From Rhizobium rhizogenes NBRC 13257 (GTDB lineage Bacteria > Pseudomonadota > Alphaproteobacteria > Rhizobiales > Rhizobiaceae): a DNA stretch of 64,000 nt. The DNA lies in NCBI RefSeq assembly GCF_000696095.1, contig NZ_BAYX01000013.1:1-64000 (forward strand). The letters are read 5' to 3'. Each line of letters starts with the position of its first letter. Position 1 is the stretch's first letter. This document shows, piece by piece, positions 26,619-34,143 of the stretch. A model generated the notes under the pieces. That model saw nothing but the letters and a program-made list of their open reading frames with translations. It did no database searches and was not told the origin of the DNA. A program made the position numbers and the translations under genes.

Positions 26619-28463
26619 ATGCGGACGGGATCGACGATCCCGTTCTTCGAAAGGGCCGTTGGCTTGGCGCAGCTGGTGCAGCACAGAGATAGAGATATCG
26701 ACGACGCGGAAACGCCGAGCGGTGCCAGGATCGCCCGTCGGCGCTGGACTCACCCTTTCACACTGATCCGCCGCATCTTCGGCAATGCCGTCTTTTCAAG
26801 CCTGACGCGGCGCATCCTGTTCTTCAACCTCGCCGCCCTCGTCGTTCTCGTCGGCGGTATCCTCTATCTCAACCAGTTCCGCGAAGGCCTGATCGACGCC
26901 CGCGTCGAAAGCCTGCTGACCCAGGGCGAGATCATCGCGGGCGCCGTCTCGGCCTCCGCCTCGGTCGATACCAACTCCATCACCATCGATCCGCAGAAGC
27001 TGCTGGAACTGCAGGCCGGCCAGAGCATCACGCCCGTCCCGAACGACGAAGACCTGGAATTCCCGATCGATCCGGAAAAGGTAGCACCGGTGCTGACGCG
27101 GCTGATTTCGCCGACGCGCACCCGCGCTCGCATCTTCGATGCCGATGCCAACCTGCTGCTCGACAGCCGTCACCTCTATTCGCGCGGTCAGGTGCTGCGC
27201 TACGACCTGCCGCCGGTCGACGACGAAAAGCAGAGCTGGTCGGACTGGTTCAGCGGGTTGCTCAACAAGATGCTACAGCCGGGCAACCTGCCCGTTTATA
27301 AGGAAGCTCCCGGCGGCGACGGCTCGATCTATCCGGAAGTGATGAATGCGCTGACCGGCGTGCGCGGTGCGGTCGTGCGTACCACGGAAAAGGGCGAACT
27401 GATCGTCTCGGTCGCAGTCCCCATCCAGCGTTTCCGCGCCGTGCTTGGCGTGCTGCTGCTCTCGACCCAGGCCGGCGATATCGACAAGATTGTCCATGCC
27501 GAGCGGCTGGCGATCATGCGCGTCTTTGGCGTCGCGACGCTGGTCAACGTTGTCCTGTCGCTGCTTCTATCCTCGACGATCGCCAATCCGCTGCGCCGGC
27601 TTTCGGCCGCCGCCATCCGCGTGCGCCGCGGCGGCGCCAAGGAGCGTGAGGAAATCCCGGATTTCTCCGCCCGTCAGGACGAAATCGGCAACCTGTCGAT
27701 TGCGCTGCGCGACATGACGTCGGCGCTCTACGACCGCATCGATGCGATCGAGAGTTTCGCTGCCGATGTCAGCCATGAATTGAAGAACCCGCTGACATCG
27801 CTGCGCAGCGCCGTCGAGACGCTGCCGCTTGCCAAGAGCGACGATTCCAAGAAGCGGCTGATGGACGTGATCCAGCATGACGTGCGCCGTCTGGACCGGC
27901 TGATCAGCGACATCTCCGATGCATCGCGCCTCGATGCCGAACTCGCGCGCTCGGACGAGAAATCCCTCGATCTCGAAGTGCTCTTGCGCGACATGATCGA
28001 CATTTCCCGACAGGTCGGGCACAGCAAGAAGGCGGTTGAGATAGAGTATATCGTCGACCGCAAGCCCGGCACGAAAACCAAATTCACCGCCAACGGCCAC
28101 GACCTGCGCATCGGCCAGATTATCACCAATCTCGTTGAAAATGCCCGTTCCTTCGTTGCGAAGGACACCGGAAAGATCACAGTTCGGCTGACGCGCACGA
28201 GAACGCGCTGCGTCATCTATATCGAGGATAACGGCCCCGGCATTCAGGCGGAAAATATCGACCGCATCTTCGAGCGCTTCTATACCGACCGGCCGGAAGT
28301 GGAAGATTTCGGCCAGAATTCCGGCCTGGGCCTGTCGATCAGCCGGCAGATCGCCGAGGCGCATGGCGGATCGCTACGCGCCGAAAACATCGTCGACAGC
28401 GACGGCACGACGCTGCTCGGCGCCCGCTTCATCCTCTCGCTGCCCGCCGAAACACCGGCATGA
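26619..28463 (+). CDS. chvG: Sensor histidine kinase ChvG (ExoS)
   Basis: A 614-residue membrane kinase that phosphorylates ChvI. The first membrane helix is about 65-85 (ILFFNLAALVVLVGGILYL). A periplasmic sensing domain of roughly 220 residues follows, then a second helix (VATLVNVVLSLLLSSTI) and a HAMP linker. The H-box is DVSHELKNPLTSLRS with His386. The ATPase domain shows NLVENARSF, DNGPGI and NSGLGLSISRQI. In rhizobia it is held off by periplasmic ExoR, which is not in this window. It overlaps hprK by 4 nt. Confidence 0.95.
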   Translation: MRTGSTIPFFERAVGLAQLVQHRDRDIDDAETPSGARIARRRWTHPFTLIRRIFGNAVFSSLTRRILFFNLAALVVLVGGILYLNQFREGLIDARVESLLTQGEIIAGAVSASASVDTNSITIDPQKLLELQAGQSITPVPNDEDLEFPIDPEKVAPVLTRLISPTRTRARIFDADANLLLDSRHLYSRGQVLRYDLPPVDDEKQSWSDWFSGLLNKMLQPGNLPVYKEAPGGDGSIYPEVMNALTGVRGAVVRTTEKGELIVSVAVPIQRFRAVLGVLLLSTQAGDIDKIVHAERLAIMRVFGVATLVNVVLSLLLSSTIANPLRRLSAAAIRVRRGGAKEREEIPDFSARQDEIGNLSIALRDMTSALYDRIDAIESFAADVSHELKNPLTSLRSAVETLPLAKSDDSKKRLMDVIQHDVRRLDRLISDISDASRLDAELARSDEKSLDLEVLLRDMIDISRQVGHSKKAVEIEYIVDRKPGTKTKFTANGHDLRIGQIITNLVENARSFVAKDTGKITVRLTRTRTRCVIYIEDNGPGIQAENIDRIFERFYTDRPEVEDFGQNSGLGLSISRQIAEAHGGSLRAENIVDSDGTTLLGARFILSLPAETPA

Positions 28464-28912
28464 GCACCGAGGCGACCAACGTCCACGCAACGGCGATCGT
28501 CGTCGGCAAGACCGGCCTTCTGTTTCTTGGGGCCTCCGGCAGCGGCAAGTCTTCACTTGCCTTTTCCTGCCTTGCCGCCGCCAAGCCGCTCGGCCTTGCC
28601 GCGGCTCTGGTCGCCGACGATCAGGTCTTCATCACCCGTCGTGACGGCGCCGTCATCGCTGAATGTCCGCCTTCGATCGCCGGCCTGATGGAGATCCGCT
28701 ATACTGGTATTGTCCGACTTCCACATGTTTCTAAGGCCGAAATGCATTTCGCCATATGCCCGGTCGATCCGGCAACGGCAGAGCGGCTTCCGCCCGAGGA
28801 CGAGCAGATCGATGTTACCGGATCCATCCGTCTGCCACTGATCCGGCTCTCGGTAACATCGGTTAATCCGCTCGCCGCAATTATGGCAAAAATCGCTGTG
28901 GATTTAGATTAA
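28460..28912 (+). CDS. hprK: HPr kinase/phosphorylase, short alphaproteobacterial form
   Basis: A 150-residue protein corresponding only to the C-terminal kinase domain of HPrK; the N-terminal domain of Firmicute enzymes is absent, as is normal in alphaproteobacteria. Walker A is GASGSGKSS (24-32), and VADDQVFITRRDG follows. The HPrK signature, usually EIRGxGI, reads EIRYTGI here (78-84). It would phosphorylate HPr on the regulatory Ser. It is translationally coupled to chvG by a 4-nt overlap, physically joining envelope sensing and the PTS-type relay. Confidence 0.85.
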   Translation: MSTEATNVHATAIVVGKTGLLFLGASGSGKSSLAFSCLAAAKPLGLAAALVADDQVFITRRDGAVIAECPPSIAGLMEIRYTGIVRLPHVSKAEMHFAICPVDPATAERLPPEDEQIDVTGSIRLPLIRLSVTSVNPLAAIMAKIAVDLD

Positions 28913-29064
28913 TCGGCCATTCTCGCCGCTACAGCCACGCAATTATCGTATTTTAAGCTTGCACTTCATCTTTTCATCGCCAAGATGTCCCCCCACTGGT
29001 GGACGACATTGCTGCATTGCGATATGGCCCACCTGTTTGCGTGTGCGATGGGAGCAGTAATATC

Positions 29065-29466
29065 ATGATCGGACTTGTGCTTGTCACTCATGGCAAGCTG
29101 GCTGAAGAGTTTCGGCATGCGGTCGAGCATGTCGTTGGTCCGCAGAAGTTCATAGAGACGGTATCGATTGGTCCCGAAGACGACATGGACAAGCGGCGGC
29201 AGGATATACTGCAGGCCGTGACCAGCGCTGATGACGGACACGGGGTCATCATCCTGACCGACATGTTCGGCGGTACTCCCTCCAATCTCGCCATCTCCGT
29301 CATGAATAGCGGCCACACCGAGGTCATTGCCGGCGTCAACCTGCCGATGCTGATCAAGCTCGCAGGCGTGCGCGGCGACAACAACATGGAGCGGGCCTTG
29401 GTCGAAGCTTCCGAAGCCGGGCGCAAATACATCAACGTGGCCAGCCGCGTGCTCAGCGGCAAATGA
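29065..29466 (+). CDS. PTS EIIA component, mannose family (ManX-type)
   Basis: A 133-residue EIIA of the mannose family, also called PtsM or EIIA-Man. The phosphoacceptor is His9 in LVTHGKLAEEF, and the family motif DMFGGTPSNLA is present. There are no IIB, IIC or IID genes nearby, so it is probably a regulatory relay component rather than part of a sugar transporter. ATG 29065 has gggag 10 nt upstream; open frame extends to 28999. The 152-nt gap after hprK suggests it may have its own promoter. ptsH follows after 19 nt. Confidence 0.9.
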   Translation: MIGLVLVTHGKLAEEFRHAVEHVVGPQKFIETVSIGPEDDMDKRRQDILQAVTSADDGHGVIILTDMFGGTPSNLAISVMNSGHTEVIAGVNLPMLIKLAGVRGDNNMERALVEASEAGRKYINVASRVLSGK

Positions 29467-29485
29467 CGAGACAAACATCCTGCCT

Positions 29486-29761
29486 ATGACCGCGCTCTCC
29501 CGGGAACTTCTGATCATCAACAAGCGCGGCCTTCATGCCCGCGCCTCCGCAAAATTCGTCCAGACCGTCGAAGCCTATGACGCCACCATCACCGTCTCGA
29601 AGGACGGAACCACGGTGGGCGGCAACTCGATCATGGGCCTGATGATGCTCGCGGCCAGCCCCGGCTGCAGCGTGCTGGTGACCGCCAGCGGCAAGCAGGC
29701 CACGGAAGCGCTAGAGGCGCTGGACAAGCTTGTCGCCGACAAGTTCGGCGAAGAGATGTGA
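29486..29761 (+). CDS. ptsH: HPr phosphocarrier protein
   Basis: A 91-residue HPr. The phosphoacceptor His17 is in KRGLHARASAKF and the regulatory Ser48 is in GGNSIMGLMMLAAS, the site HprK acts on. It is the third member of the HprK-EIIA-HPr group. EI-Ntr (PtsP) and EIIA-Ntr (PtsN) would have to be encoded elsewhere. Confidence 0.94.
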   Translation: MTALSRELLIINKRGLHARASAKFVQTVEAYDATITVSKDGTTVGGNSIMGLMMLAASPGCSVLVTASGKQATEALEALDKLVADKFGEEM

Positions 29762-29797
29762 GCGCTCGCCGCTCCGCTCCTCAAATTGGGATATAAA

Positions 29798-29819
29798 GAC
29801 ATAAAGACTTCTTTATATC
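29798..29819. promoter_or_regulatory. SahR-like operator upstream of ahcY
   Basis: The 22-nt near-palindrome has arms GACATAAAGA and TCTTTATATC around a CT centre. It closely resembles the TAAAGAtaTCTTTA-type site that I recall for SahR, an ArsR-family repressor of S-adenosylhomocysteine and methionine-cycle genes in Proteobacteria. It lies about 130 nt upstream of ahcY, where a promoter would be expected. The sahR gene is not in this window. Confidence 0.6.
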
Positions 29820-29827
29820 ATTATTGA

Positions 29828-29941
29828 TTTCCAGCCTGAAGCCTGCTACACGGCATCATCCTACCACGCTGTCAGCGTGCAATTTTGTTGCATTCGGCCG
29901 AGGCGTTAGCCCAGGCGCGATTGCATCGTTCAGGCTGGAGA
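29828..29941 (+). ncRNA. Candidate structured leader of ahcY
   Basis: The arm tttccagcctgaa (29828-29840) is complementary to ttcaggctggaga (29929-29941): 12 Watson-Crick pairs plus one G-U. The 3' arm contains the Shine-Dalgarno sequence GGAG (29937-29940) of ahcY, whose ATG is at 29949. Inside the 88-nt loop are a strong hairpin cacgct/agcgtg (29865-29879) and a possible gcctg/caggc pair. A competing pairing, tgcaat (29878-29883) with attgca (29920-29925), would break the strong hairpin. The layout is that of a translation-controlling RNA element. It does not match the SAH riboswitch core that I know. Confidence 0.45.
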
Positions 29942-29948
29942 CCCTTTG

Positions 29949-31349
29949 ATGAGCACTGAAAACGACTACATCGTCGCGGATATCGGCCTTGCCGACTTCG
30001 GCCGCAAGGAAATCACGATCGCTGAAACGGAAATGCCAGGCCTGATGGCTTGCCGCGCCGAATTCGGCGAAACGAAGCCTCTCAAGGGCGCGCGCATCAC
30101 CGGCTCGCTGCACATGACGATCCAGACCGCCGTTCTCATCGAGACGCTGGTCGCGCTTGGCGCCGAGGTTCGCTGGGCCTCGTGCAACATCTTCTCCACC
30201 CAGGACCATGCCGCTGCCGCAATCGCCGCTTCCGGCGTTCCCGTCTATGCCATCAAGGGTGAAAGCCTCGAAGATTACTGGATCTATACCGACAAGATCT
30301 TCCAGTGGGCTGATGGCGGCTTCTCCAACATGATCCTCGACGATGGCGGCGATGCCACCATGTACATCCTGCTCGGCGCTCGCGCCGAAGCCGGTGAGGA
30401 TGTTCTCTCCGATCCGCATTCGGAAGAAGAAGAAATCCTCTTTGCACAGATCAAGAAGCGTCTGAAGGCATCGCCGGGCTGGTTCACCAAGCAGCGCGAC
30501 GCCATTAAGGGCGTTACCGAAGAAACCACCACGGGCGTCAATCGCCTGTACCAGCTCAGCCAGAAGGGCCTGTTGCCCTTCCCTGCGATCAACGTCAACG
30601 ATTCCGTCACCAAGTCGAAGTTCGACAACAAGTACGGCTGCAAGGAATCGCTGGTTGACGGCATCCGCCGCGCCACCGACGTGATGATGGCCGGCAAGGT
30701 CGCCGTCGTCTGCGGTTATGGCGACGTCGGCAAGGGTTCGGCTGCCTCGCTCTCCGGCGCCGGCGCCCGCGTCAAGGTCACGGAAGTCGATCCGATCTGC
30801 GCGCTCCAGGCTGCCATGGACGGCTATGAAGTAGTCCTGCTCGAAGACGTCGTCTCCAGTGCCGACATCTTCATCTCCACCACCGGTAACAAGGACGTCA
30901 TCCGCATCGACCATATGCGTGCGATGAAGGACATGGCGATCGTCGGCAACATCGGCCACTTCGACAACGAGATCCAGGTTGCAGCGCTGCGTAACCTCAA
31001 GTGGACAAACGTCAAGCCGCAGGTCGACCTGATCGAGTTCGCCAAGGGCAACCGCATCATCCTTCTGTCGGAAGGCCGCCTCTTGAACCTCGGCAACGCC
31101 ACCGGCCATCCGTCCTTCGTGATGTCGGCCTCCTTCACCAACCAGACGCTGGCGCAGATCGAGCTCTTCACCAAGCCCGGCCAGTACCAGAACCAGGTCT
31201 ACGTGCTGCCCAAGCACCTCGACGAGAAGGTTGCGCGTCTGCATCTCGGCAAGCTCGGCGTGAAATTGACTGAGCTTTCTGGCGAGCAGGCTGCGTATAT
31301 CGGCGTGACGCCGCAGGGTCCGTTCAAGTCTGACCACTACAGATACTGA
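29949..31349 (+). CDS. ahcY: Adenosylhomocysteinase
   Basis: A 466-residue NAD-dependent hydrolase that splits S-adenosylhomocysteine into adenosine and homocysteine, relieving product inhibition of methyltransferases. The NAD-binding loop is VVCGYGDVGKGSAASLSGAG; LVDGIRRATDVMMAGK and the C-terminal KSDHYRY are diagnostic. ATG 29949 gives MSTENDYIVAD and is preferred over the in-frame TTG three bases earlier. GGAG lies 8 nt upstream but within a predicted helix. The gene appears monocistronic, with its own operator-like palindrome and terminator. Confidence 0.97.
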   Translation: MSTENDYIVADIGLADFGRKEITIAETEMPGLMACRAEFGETKPLKGARITGSLHMTIQTAVLIETLVALGAEVRWASCNIFSTQDHAAAAIAASGVPVYAIKGESLEDYWIYTDKIFQWADGGFSNMILDDGGDATMYILLGARAEAGEDVLSDPHSEEEEILFAQIKKRLKASPGWFTKQRDAIKGVTEETTTGVNRLYQLSQKGLLPFPAINVNDSVTKSKFDNKYGCKESLVDGIRRATDVMMAGKVAVVCGYGDVGKGSAASLSGAGARVKVTEVDPICALQAAMDGYEVVLLEDVVSSADIFISTTGNKDVIRIDHMRAMKDMAIVGNIGHFDNEIQVAALRNLKWTNVKPQVDLIEFAKGNRIILLSEGRLLNLGNATGHPSFVMSASFTNQTLAQIELFTKPGQYQNQVYVLPKHLDEKVARLHLGKLGVKLTELSGEQAAYIGVTPQGPFKSDHYRY

Positions 31350-31380
31350 TCTAGCGATCTATATCCACAACATCTTGTGG

Positions 31381-31414
31381 CCCCGGCATTGACAAATGCC
31401 GGGGCTTATTTTTT
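31381..31414 (+). terminator. Terminator downstream of ahcY
   Basis: A 10-bp stem ccccggcatt/aatgccgggg with a gaca loop is followed by cttatttttt. It begins 31 nt after the ahcY stop. Confidence 0.93.
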
Positions 31415-31554
31415 GGCCGGCTCCCTTCCCGGCGATTCCCTTAGGCAGTATTGTTTTTAGACTTGATTCGTGACGAACCGGGGCTTCCTCGGAGCCATGA
31501 AAATGGGATGTCTTGTCGAGATGCGGCACATTATAGGACGGAGACAGACCGCTT

Positions 31555-34143
31555 ATGTCTGAAGCGAAAGACAACCTGCTTGAGTCGGCGATGCCCGAAA
31601 AGGCATCTGTGCGGCGGCGGCAGGGCGGCGCATATATGCTTTTACCCTGGATGAAGTGGCGCGGGGATATGCGCCCATTGGCCTCGTTGGCGCGCCTGCT
31701 GCGCCTCAGCGTTTTTGGTGGCATTGCAACTGGCCTGGCGGGTCCTGTTCTGGCGCAGACCAGCGCAGCCTCGCCGGCGGTGGTTCGCCTCTTCACCTCC
31801 TCCGAAATGGCAGTCTTCTCCGTCATCATCGGCGTAATTTCTGCAGCGCTGCTGTCGACCGTCTGGATGGTTCGTCAGCGCGGCAACCTGGAAAGCGAGA
31901 GCCGCGAAATCCGCACAGCCCTTTCCGATGCCAACCAGCGCATCTCGCAATACCAGGCACTGATCGCTGACAAGAACCGCCGCATTATTATCTGGGACGG
32001 CCAGAACGCACGGCCGGAGCTGCTGGGCCAGCTGCCCGTCGAGACCGGCGCACCGCAGGACAACGAATTTCTCGCTTTCGGCCGCTGGATGAAATCTTGG
32101 TCGGCAGGCGAGCTGGAAAAGGCGATCGACAAGCTGCGTGGCAGCGGCCAGAGCTTCGACATCGTGGTCGAAACGAACCGCGAAGAGATCCTGGAAGCCC
32201 AGGGCCGCATCTCCGGCGGCCGCGCCTTCGTCCGCTTCATCGCGCTCAACAATCTGCGCGCAGAACTGGCCGAGCTGAAGATCGAGCGCGAACGGCTTAT
32301 GACCTCGATCTCCGCCTTCCAGAACCTGCTTGATGCCATCGACCTGCCGGTCTGGCAACGCGACGCCGACGGCCAGCTCACCTGGGTCAACCATGCCTAT
32401 GGCGAAGCGGTCGAGGCCGTGTCGCCGGATGAGGCTCTTCGCGAAGGCCGCGAATTCCTGACCACCGTCGCCCGCGAGCGCATTCGCGCTTCCGCCACGC
32501 CGGAATCCCCCTTCCACGACAAGATTTCCACCGTCGTTCACGGCAACCGCACCTTCTTCGATGTCATCGACGTTAAATTGCCGAACGGTTCGGCCGGCAT
32601 GGCTATCGACGTTTCCGAGACCGAGACGGTGCGCGCCGAGCTGGAACGCACGCTGAAGAGCCATGCCGAAACGCTCGATCACCTGGCGACACCTGTCGCG
32701 ATCTTCGACGGCGACCGGCGGCTGCAATTCTACAATCAGGCCTTCGTTCAGCTCTGGGAACTCGACATCGCCTTCCTCGAGAAGAAGCCGGATAATAGCG
32801 AGCTATTGGATCGGCTGCGCAGCGCCAAGAAGCTGCCGGAACAGCTGAACTGGAAGACCTGGAAAGACGGCGTTCTCTCCGTCTACCGCGCGCTCGACAC
32901 ACAATCCGACCTCTGGCACCTGCCGAACGGCCAGATCCTGCGCGTCTTCGCCACCGCCCATCCGCAGGGTGGCGCCACCTGGGTGTTCGAAAACCTGACC
33001 GAACAGGTCGATCTCGAAACGCGCTACAACACGCTGGTCGTGGTGCAGGGCGAGACCATCGACCACCTTTCCGAAGGTGTGGCCGTCTTCGGCCCGGATG
33101 GCCGCATTCGCCTCTCCAACCCGGCGTTTCGCATCCTCTGGAACATCACCGAAATCCAGGCAAAGCCTGGCACGCATATCCAGACGCTGGCCGAAGCCTG
33201 CGCGCCCTCCTATGATCGGCCGGATGGCTGGAAGCGGTTTGCCGAGCAGATCACCAGTTTCGACGATGAACGTCCGTCGTCACAGGGTACGCTCGAGCTC
33301 TATTCCAACCTCGTCCTCGACTATGCCGTCATTCCGCTGCCGAACGCGCAGACCATGCTGACCTTCGTCAACAAGACCGACAGCGTGCGGGCCGAGCGGG
33401 CTCTTACCGAAAAGAACGAAGCGCTGCTGAAGGCCGACGAGCTGAAGAACGATTTCGTCCAGCATGTGTCCTACGAACTGCGTTCGCCGCTGACCAACAT
33501 CATCGGCTTCACCGATCTCCTGAAAACGCCCGGCATTGGCTCGCTGAACGACCGGCAGGCGGAATATATCGACCATATCTCCACCTCGTCCGCGGTCCTC
33601 CTGACGCTGGTCAACGACATTCTCGATCTGGCGACCGTCGACGCCGGCATCATGCGGCTGAACTATTCCGAGATTGCACTCGACGACCTTCTCGATGAAG
33701 TGTCGATGCAGATCGCCGACCGGCTGCAGGAAAGCGGCGTGACGCTGGAAATCACCGTGCCCGCCCATCTCGGCTCCGTCGTCGCCGACCAGCAGCGGCT
33801 GAAGCAGATCCTGCTCAAGCTTTTGACCAATGCTGCCAATTTCGCGCCCGAGGGATCGACCATCGCGCTCAAATGTGGCCGCGACGGCACGGATTTCGTC
33901 TTCTCGGTTGCCGACAAGGGTCCGGGCATTTCGGAAGAGATCATGCGAACGGTGTTCAACCGCTTCGCCTCGAGCGGCAAGGGCGGCAAACGCAGCGGTG
34001 CGGGCCTCGGCCTCTCCATCGTCGAAAGCTTCGTCAGCCTGCATGACGGCCAGGTCTCGATCGAAAGTCAGCCGGGCAAGGGAACTACGGTCAACTGCCG
34101 GATCCCTTCCGCCGAATCGCCGCACTCCGTCGCAGCAGAATGA
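31555..34143 (+). CDS. divL: DivL-type PAS histidine-kinase homologue (Tyr at the H-box)
   Basis: An 862-residue membrane protein built like DivL, the cell-cycle regulator that acts with CckA upstream of CtrA. A hydrophobic region (about 50-70) and a membrane helix (about 84-105) are followed by coiled coil and several PAS-like segments (about 255-600). The kinase-like core follows. Its H-box reads HVSYELRSPLT, so Tyr640 replaces the phosphoacceptor His, the hallmark of DivL. The ATPase domain retains DKGPGIS and GAGLGLSIVESF. The stop overlaps the next gene by 4 nt. A 140-nt promoter region follows the ahcY terminator. Confidence 0.88.
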   Translation: MSEAKDNLLESAMPEKASVRRRQGGAYMLLPWMKWRGDMRPLASLARLLRLSVFGGIATGLAGPVLAQTSAASPAVVRLFTSSEMAVFSVIIGVISAALLSTVWMVRQRGNLESESREIRTALSDANQRISQYQALIADKNRRIIIWDGQNARPELLGQLPVETGAPQDNEFLAFGRWMKSWSAGELEKAIDKLRGSGQSFDIVVETNREEILEAQGRISGGRAFVRFIALNNLRAELAELKIERERLMTSISAFQNLLDAIDLPVWQRDADGQLTWVNHAYGEAVEAVSPDEALREGREFLTTVARERIRASATPESPFHDKISTVVHGNRTFFDVIDVKLPNGSAGMAIDVSETETVRAELERTLKSHAETLDHLATPVAIFDGDRRLQFYNQAFVQLWELDIAFLEKKPDNSELLDRLRSAKKLPEQLNWKTWKDGVLSVYRALDTQSDLWHLPNGQILRVFATAHPQGGATWVFENLTEQVDLETRYNTLVVVQGETIDHLSEGVAVFGPDGRIRLSNPAFRILWNITEIQAKPGTHIQTLAEACAPSYDRPDGWKRFAEQITSFDDERPSSQGTLELYSNLVLDYAVIPLPNAQTMLTFVNKTDSVRAERALTEKNEALLKADELKNDFVQHVSYELRSPLTNIIGFTDLLKTPGIGSLNDRQAEYIDHISTSSAVLLTLVNDILDLATVDAGIMRLNYSEIALDDLLDEVSMQIADRLQESGVTLEITVPAHLGSVVADQQRLKQILLKLLTNAANFAPEGSTIALKCGRDGTDFVFSVADKGPGISEEIMRTVFNRFASSGKGGKRSGAGLGLSIVESFVSLHDGQVSIESQPGKGTTVNCRIPSAESPHSVAAE

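Noticed and set aside
29762..29948. A classic SAH or SAM-II riboswitch in the ahcY leader
   Set aside because: I could not find the conserved core of either class. The helix that hides the ribosome site is real on paper, so I report it as a candidate structured RNA without a class.
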